DNA of 7,878 bases, from NCBI GenBank assembly GCA_937967535.1, contig CALCMV010000072.1, forward strand, positions 1 to 7,878. The letters run 5' to 3'. Below, piece by piece: positions 4,387 through 7,878 of this stretch. Positions within the stretch are counted from its first letter, which is position 1. Every line of letters starts with the position of its first letter. The DNA comes from an uncultured Saprospiraceae bacterium. GTDB taxonomy: Bacteria > Bacteroidota > Bacteroidia > Chitinophagales > Saprospiraceae. The position numbers were made by a program, and so were the translations under genes. The notes under the pieces were generated by a model that was not told where the DNA came from, did no database searches, and worked only from the letters and a program-made list of their open reading frames with translations.

Positions 4387-7305
4387 ATGAAAAGAAGGAT
4401 ACAAAACGGTTTTTACAGTTTAATATTAATACTGATGACCGTCACTGTTTATGCTCAAACAACGGTCAACGGAACGATAAAAGACCAATTCGGACCACTT
4501 CCGGGCGCAAATGTCGTCATTGACGGCACCACTTCCGGCGCATCTACCGATATCAATGGTAATTTTAGCCTCACAAGCAATGAACCCCTTCCCTGGAAAT
4601 TGCGCGTTACATATGTAGGTTACGAAGACCAAGTACTTGATGTTACGAGTGCCTCCCGCTTAAATGTAGAGCTAAAAGAAGCAGGGGTTTTGATAGGCGA
4701 AAATGTAGTCATTTCTGCTTCGCGTAAGCGCGAAAAAGTACAGGAAGCACCTGCTTCTATCTCCGTCATTTCGGCGCGTAAGCTTGCAGCAAGTGCCAAT
4801 GCTACTGACCCGACGCGGAATCTTATCAGCACACCGGGGGTACAAATCCAACAACAATCTGCCAACCGTATCAATATTTCGATGCGTGGCGGTGCAGGAT
4901 TATTTGGTACATCCGTATTTCCGATTATGGATTATCGTAGCTTGGTGGGTCCCGGTATCGGTACATTTCAGACCGATGCCGTAGGACTCAGCAATATTGA
5001 CCTTCAACGCATAGAGGTGGTACGCGGACCGGGTTCGGCACTCTACGGACCGGGGGTGACACAGGGCGTTGTGCATTTTATTACCAAAAATCCGATTGAT
5101 TTTCCGGGTACAACCATAGAGTTGATGGGCGGTGAATTGAATACTTTTGGTGCTGCTGTGCGCCATGCTACCAAAGTCAGCGACAAATTTGGCTTCAAAA
5201 TCAATGCCCAACACCGACAAGGCAACGAGTTTACACTTGACCCCGACATCCCTGAAGATGCCGCACAAATATCCCTGCTGACCACAACAGGTATTTTCCA
5301 ACCTGCTGTCAACGGTGGTGTAGTAGACGAAACACTGCCTCCAGAACAACTATTGACTTTTGAGGATTTGGACGAGGATGGCGATGGCAACCCGCTACAA
5401 AATGACTGGTCTAATTCGGCTGCTAATGCTACTTTGGAATTTCGCCCACAGGATAATCTTGGTATTACCGTTTCGGGTGGTGTCAATCAGGCATCATCTG
5501 TGTTTTATAACGAACAAGGCGAAGGGCTTGCTCAATCTACCGAATTTTGGGGACAGGCGCGTGTGCAGGCAGGCGGACTTTTTGCACAGGTATTTGGTGT
5601 GACTAATGACGGTGGCACAAAAGAAAGACCTACATTTTTGTACCAAACGGGCTTTCGTACGCCCGTTCAGCGCAACCAACTCGAAGCACAAGTACAGTAT
5701 AATTTTGATGCAAAAAAATTCCTCAATTCTAATTTCACAGTAGGTGTAGACTATCGTTTTGCAGGGCAAGATACCGAAAATCTGGTCTATGGCAGAAACG
5801 AAGACGATGATTCTTACCTCGTATTTGGCGGTTATGTACAAGGTAAATTTAAATTGACCAACCAACTTGATGCGGTATTGGCTGCCCGTTACGACCAATT
5901 TAATTTTATTAATGAAGGTGCATTTGCACCGCGTGCTGCATTGGTCTACAAAGTCAATCCGCAACATACCGTTCGCGCATCGTACAACCGTTCCAATACA
6001 ACCGTTTCCAACTTACAGTTGAATATTGACTTCCCATTGAGTACCATCATTCCGGGTAGTTTTGATGTATGGTTGCATGGCAATAAAGAGGTACGCGCAT
6101 TTGCAGATAATCCACTGATTGAATGGTTCAATCCCGACATTCCCGCAGTACCCATTGGCACACCCGGCTTGCCCACAGGCGTACCATATGCTTCCGTAGC
6201 TGCCCCCACCAATGCCGCTATCATAGCAGGCTTGCTGGCTGACCCCATGACGGCACCACTTGCACCTATCGTTGAGGCGGTATTGGCAGGTGTTGACCCG
6301 ACTACACTGGGTTTTACTGGTTCACTTTCGGACGGGCGTAATATCTTTAACAATTCGTCACTTAGCCCGATTGATGCCCCTATCTCTCAAATCAGTACAG
6401 AGGATGTCTTTGAGATTGGCTATAAAGGACTTATCGCCGAAAAACTCGGGGTGAGCTTCGACATCTACCGCGTTACGCAGCGCAACAACTCGCAGTTTAC
6501 CGCCATTTCTCCGGCATATGTATTTAGTGGTATCGAAAACCTGCCCGGTGATTTGGGAACTGCCGTTTCAGGTGCTATTGCAGAACCACTCGTACAGGCA
6601 CTTATCTCTCAGGCAGGACTCCCCGAAGCCCAGGCACAAGCTACCGCAGATGCCTTGTTGCCACTCATCGGGGGGGCATACACCGCCGGTGGCGATGCTT
6701 TCATCAATACTCCCTTATTCCCGGATGGTCCCACACTGACACAGTTAATAGGAGCTTTACCTTTCCACGCTACTGTACCGACAATAGGCACACCCGACAA
6801 CGGAGTGACACACCTCACAGCAGGCTATCGTACCTTCGATGAGCGTACCTTCCATGGCGCAGATTTGGGACTCGAATATTTTGCCACTCAAGATTTATCC
6901 TTCTTTTTCAATTACTCTTGGATAGATACAAATGAATTTTTGCAAAATGTCGTCGGTGTAGAAGGTTCTCCCTTACCGACCTACCTCAATATTCCTGAAA
7001 ATAAATTCCGATTAGGGGTCAATTATACCCCTCCAACCGGATTTAGAGGAAATATCTCCTTCCAACATGATGACCCTTACTTTGCAGATGCAGGACAATT
7101 TTCTACGGATATTCTAAATGGAGAAAAAACACAAGTACGTAATTTGGTAGATGCAGCAGTAGGCTACAAATTCGATTTTGGTTTAGCCATTGACCTCTCA
7201 GCGACCAATGTACTGGATACCGAATACCGCTATCTGCCCAATATGCCTATAATCGGACGACGATTTTTAGCAAAATTGACTTATACTATTGGAGAAAATA
7301 AGTAA
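4387..7305 (+). CDS. TonB-dependent outer-membrane receptor with carboxypeptidase-regulatory-like domain
   Basis: This 972-residue protein should form an outer-membrane barrel that imports a ligand using energy from TonB. A signal peptide (1-23, KRR start, hydrophobic core, VYA before QTT) precedes a CarboxypepD_reg-like domain (about 25-97, with PLPGANVVIDG and DINGNF). The plug (about 106-236) starts at NVVISASRKRE and ends with the typical RIEVVRGPGSALYGPG (208-223) and VVHFITKNP. The barrel runs to the C terminus (NVLDTEYRYLP, then RRFLAKLTYTI). Oddities are a DxDxDG calcium-loop-like motif (329-340) and two long Ala/Leu/Pro-rich insertions (about 574-661 and 718-816). An in-frame ATG at 4330 would add 19 residues ahead of the signal peptide, so I chose 4387. 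The ligand cannot be named. No susD-like gene follows, so this does not look like a Sus-type glycan pair. Confidence 0.92.
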   Translation: MKRRIQNGFYSLILILMTVTVYAQTTVNGTIKDQFGPLPGANVVIDGTTSGASTDINGNFSLTSNEPLPWKLRVTYVGYEDQVLDVTSASRLNVELKEAGVLIGENVVISASRKREKVQEAPASISVISARKLAASANATDPTRNLISTPGVQIQQQSANRINISMRGGAGLFGTSVFPIMDYRSLVGPGIGTFQTDAVGLSNIDLQRIEVVRGPGSALYGPGVTQGVVHFITKNPIDFPGTTIELMGGELNTFGAAVRHATKVSDKFGFKINAQHRQGNEFTLDPDIPEDAAQISLLTTTGIFQPAVNGGVVDETLPPEQLLTFEDLDEDGDGNPLQNDWSNSAANATLEFRPQDNLGITVSGGVNQASSVFYNEQGEGLAQSTEFWGQARVQAGGLFAQVFGVTNDGGTKERPTFLYQTGFRTPVQRNQLEAQVQYNFDAKKFLNSNFTVGVDYRFAGQDTENLVYGRNEDDDSYLVFGGYVQGKFKLTNQLDAVLAARYDQFNFINEGAFAPRAALVYKVNPQHTVRASYNRSNTTVSNLQLNIDFPLSTIIPGSFDVWLHGNKEVRAFADNPLIEWFNPDIPAVPIGTPGLPTGVPYASVAAPTNAAIIAGLLADPMTAPLAPIVEAVLAGVDPTTLGFTGSLSDGRNIFNNSSLSPIDAPISQISTEDVFEIGYKGLIAEKLGVSFDIYRVTQRNNSQFTAISPAYVFSGIENLPGDLGTAVSGAIAEPLVQALISQAGLPEAQAQATADALLPLIGGAYTAGGDAFINTPLFPDGPTLTQLIGALPFHATVPTIGTPDNGVTHLTAGYRTFDERTFHGADLGLEYFATQDLSFFFNYSWIDTNEFLQNVVGVEGSPLPTYLNIPENKFRLGVNYTPPTGFRGNISFQHDDPYFADAGQFSTDILNGEKTQVRNLVDAAVGYKFDFGLAIDLSATNVLDTEYRYLPNMPIIGRRFLAKLTYTIGENK

Positions 7306-7437
7306 AAATATTATTAATTGTAAAATGTAAATTGCTTGTAGGACGTATTTTTTTTATTTTGAAATAATTTTATTTTTATTTTATTGAAAATAAATTACTT
7401 ATAAATATTTTTTTCGTAAAAAAAATAAAAATTCACG
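7306..7437. other. AT-rich spacer after the TonB receptor
   Basis: Runs of A and T with very few G or C. I see no gene, no clear terminator stem and no promoter that stands out from the background composition. Transcription of the receptor may end at the palindromic element that follows. Confidence 0.5.
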
Positions 7438-7693
7438 TTCTACTGAACAATAATTTTATTTAAATTGTAATTAACTGATTATTAATTTTTTATCCCGAAA
7501 TTAAAAAAAGAAAGCACGATACATCTCCCCCTTTGGAGGGGGTTAGGGGGTGGAAAAACAGCCGAAAGTCCACCCCCCGCCCCCCTCCAAAGGGGGAGAT
7601 AGTCCTCGTTCCAATTTTAGTTCTAATTTTTAATTTCATATTAATTTGATAATGAATTAAATATGAATTATAACAAACCGTTGTTCAGTAGAA
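7438..7693. mobile_element. MITE-like concentric inverted-repeat element, about 256 bp
   Basis: The ends TTCTACTGAACAA (7438-7450) and TTGTTCAGTAGAA (7681-7693) are a perfect 13-bp inverted repeat. Inside are AT-rich arms with only patchy symmetry, for example GAAATTAA at 7496-7503 against TTAATTTC near 7630. At the centre is a GC-rich 32-bp palindrome pair. The midpoints of the outer and inner repeats lie within about 4 bp of each other. There is no ORF inside that could encode a transposase. I cannot find a convincing target-site duplication. It may be a non-autonomous element or a composite of independent repeats. Confidence 0.5.
7523..7600. repeat. GC-rich palindromic repeat (CTCCCCCTTTGGAGGGGG type)
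   Basis: Arms 7523-7554 and 7569-7600 are inverted copies identical at 29 of 32 positions, around a 14-base loop (7555-7568). Each arm also holds its own small dyad, CCCCC with GGGGG. Runs of C and G like these contrast sharply with flanks that are almost all A and T. From general knowledge, similar CCCCTTTGGAGGGG repeats occur in many copies between genes of Bacteroidota; this window has only one. The hairpin could also stop transcription from the receptor gene. Confidence 0.8.
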
Positions 7694-7792
7694 TAGATCA
7701 TCCACTCCTTTCAAAATGGTCTTCAGATGTTATTTTGACGGTAGCGGCAGCGCGAAATGCTTATTCAAAACAAATTTGCTCTAAACAAATGT

Positions 7793-7806
7793 ACAGACTT
7801 GTCTGT
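7793..7806. promoter_or_regulatory. Probable TetR-family operator
   Basis: ACAGACTTGTCTGT is a perfect dyad, two 6-bp arms around TT, placed 10 bp before the start codon of the TetR-family gene. TetR-type repressors usually bind such dyads over their own promoter, so autoregulation is the natural reading. A direct repeat AAACAAAT (7768-7775 and 7783-7790) and the palindrome CAAATTTG (7771-7778) lie just upstream and may belong to the promoter. I found no well-spaced -33/-7 pair. Confidence 0.5.
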
Positions 7807-7816
7807 TTTTATTAGT

Positions 7817-7878
7817 ATGAAAAGCGACACACGAAATTTAATAGTTAATACAGCATCAGAGTTGTTCTATGAACAAGG
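7817..7878 (+). CDS. TetR/AcrR-family transcriptional regulator (5' part only)
   Basis: Only 20 full codons are present before the window ends; they read MKSDTRNLIVNTASELFYEQ followed by the start of a probable Gly codon. The pattern of an Arg followed by I/L, then A-x-x-L-F-x-x-x-G is the first helix of the TetR DNA-binding domain. A perfect dyad just upstream supports this. The regulated genes, often an efflux pump or enzyme in this family, would lie beyond the window. The ATG at 7817 starts directly at the expected N terminus of the domain. Confidence 0.7.
   Translation, partial: MKSDTRNLIVNTASELFYEQ

Noticed and set aside
4900..5967. Long minus-strand open frames opposite the TonB receptor
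   Set aside because: They are antisense shadows of a clear barrel-protein gene; their translations show Cys-rich, low-order sequence without domains.
7387..7437. Possible intrinsic terminator in the A/T runs after the receptor gene
   Set aside because: The apparent stems are only A-T runs with no GC-rich stem, and are expected by chance at this composition.
7657..7701. Minus-strand mini-ORF of 14 codons (MIYSTEQRFVIIHI) preceded by AAAGGAGTGG
   Set aside because: The purine-rich stretch looks like a ribosome site, but the frame is very short, runs into the inverted-repeat end, and Bacteroidota rarely depend on such sites.
7425..7705. Target-site duplication flanking the 256-bp element
   Set aside because: The bases next to the two 13-bp ends (CACG on the left, TAGA on the right) do not match, so no duplication can be claimed.

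Overview
The window looks like a stretch of Bacteroidota chromosome, though no marker here fixes the genus. Three things point that way: a TonB-dependent receptor with an N-terminal carboxypeptidase-regulatory-like domain, gene spacers of very low GC, and promoter matches of the Bacteroidota type (TTG, about 20 bp, TAnnTTTG). There are four complete genes and the first 20 codons of a fifth. No tRNA, rRNA, CRISPR array, phage gene or transposase gene was seen.

Left half (about 1-4030, minus strand). Three genes point leftward and are probably co-transcribed. In transcription order they are a small retropepsin-like 'ATP-dependent zinc protease' of the RimB type (3963-3505), a polytopic membrane protein that may act on glycans (3424-2189), and a TMTC-like membrane glycosyltransferase-type protein with six C-terminal TPRs (2125-197). 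A good promoter match lies just upstream of the first gene (3996-4026). A hairpin followed by a T-run in the minus-strand sense ends the unit at about 38-76. The spacer between the first two genes holds two facing REP-like hairpins. One of them is translated in the spurious N-terminal extension of the membrane protein's longer ORF.

Middle (3964-4386). This 423-bp divergent intergenic region carries the minus-strand promoter, a long degenerate inverted repeat (about 4174-4373) and possible promoter elements for the rightward gene.

Right half (4387-7878, plus strand). A 972-residue TonB-dependent outer-membrane receptor has a signal peptide, carboxypeptidase-regulatory-like domain, plug and barrel, and no SusD-like partner in view. 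It carries an EF-hand/dockerin-like DxDxDG loop and two long Ala/Leu/Pro-rich insertions. After it come 511 bp without a gene. These contain a roughly 256-bp concentric inverted repeat (perfect 13-bp ends, GC-rich 32-bp palindromic core) that looks like a non-autonomous mobile or palindromic repeat. A TetR-family regulator then starts at 7817 behind a perfect dyad that is probably its own operator, and runs off the window.

How the genes might work together is inference. The leftward unit may concern protein or envelope glycosylation, and the receptor is a nutrient importer. The least ordinary part of the window is its set of intergenic palindromes, which belong to at least three unrelated families.
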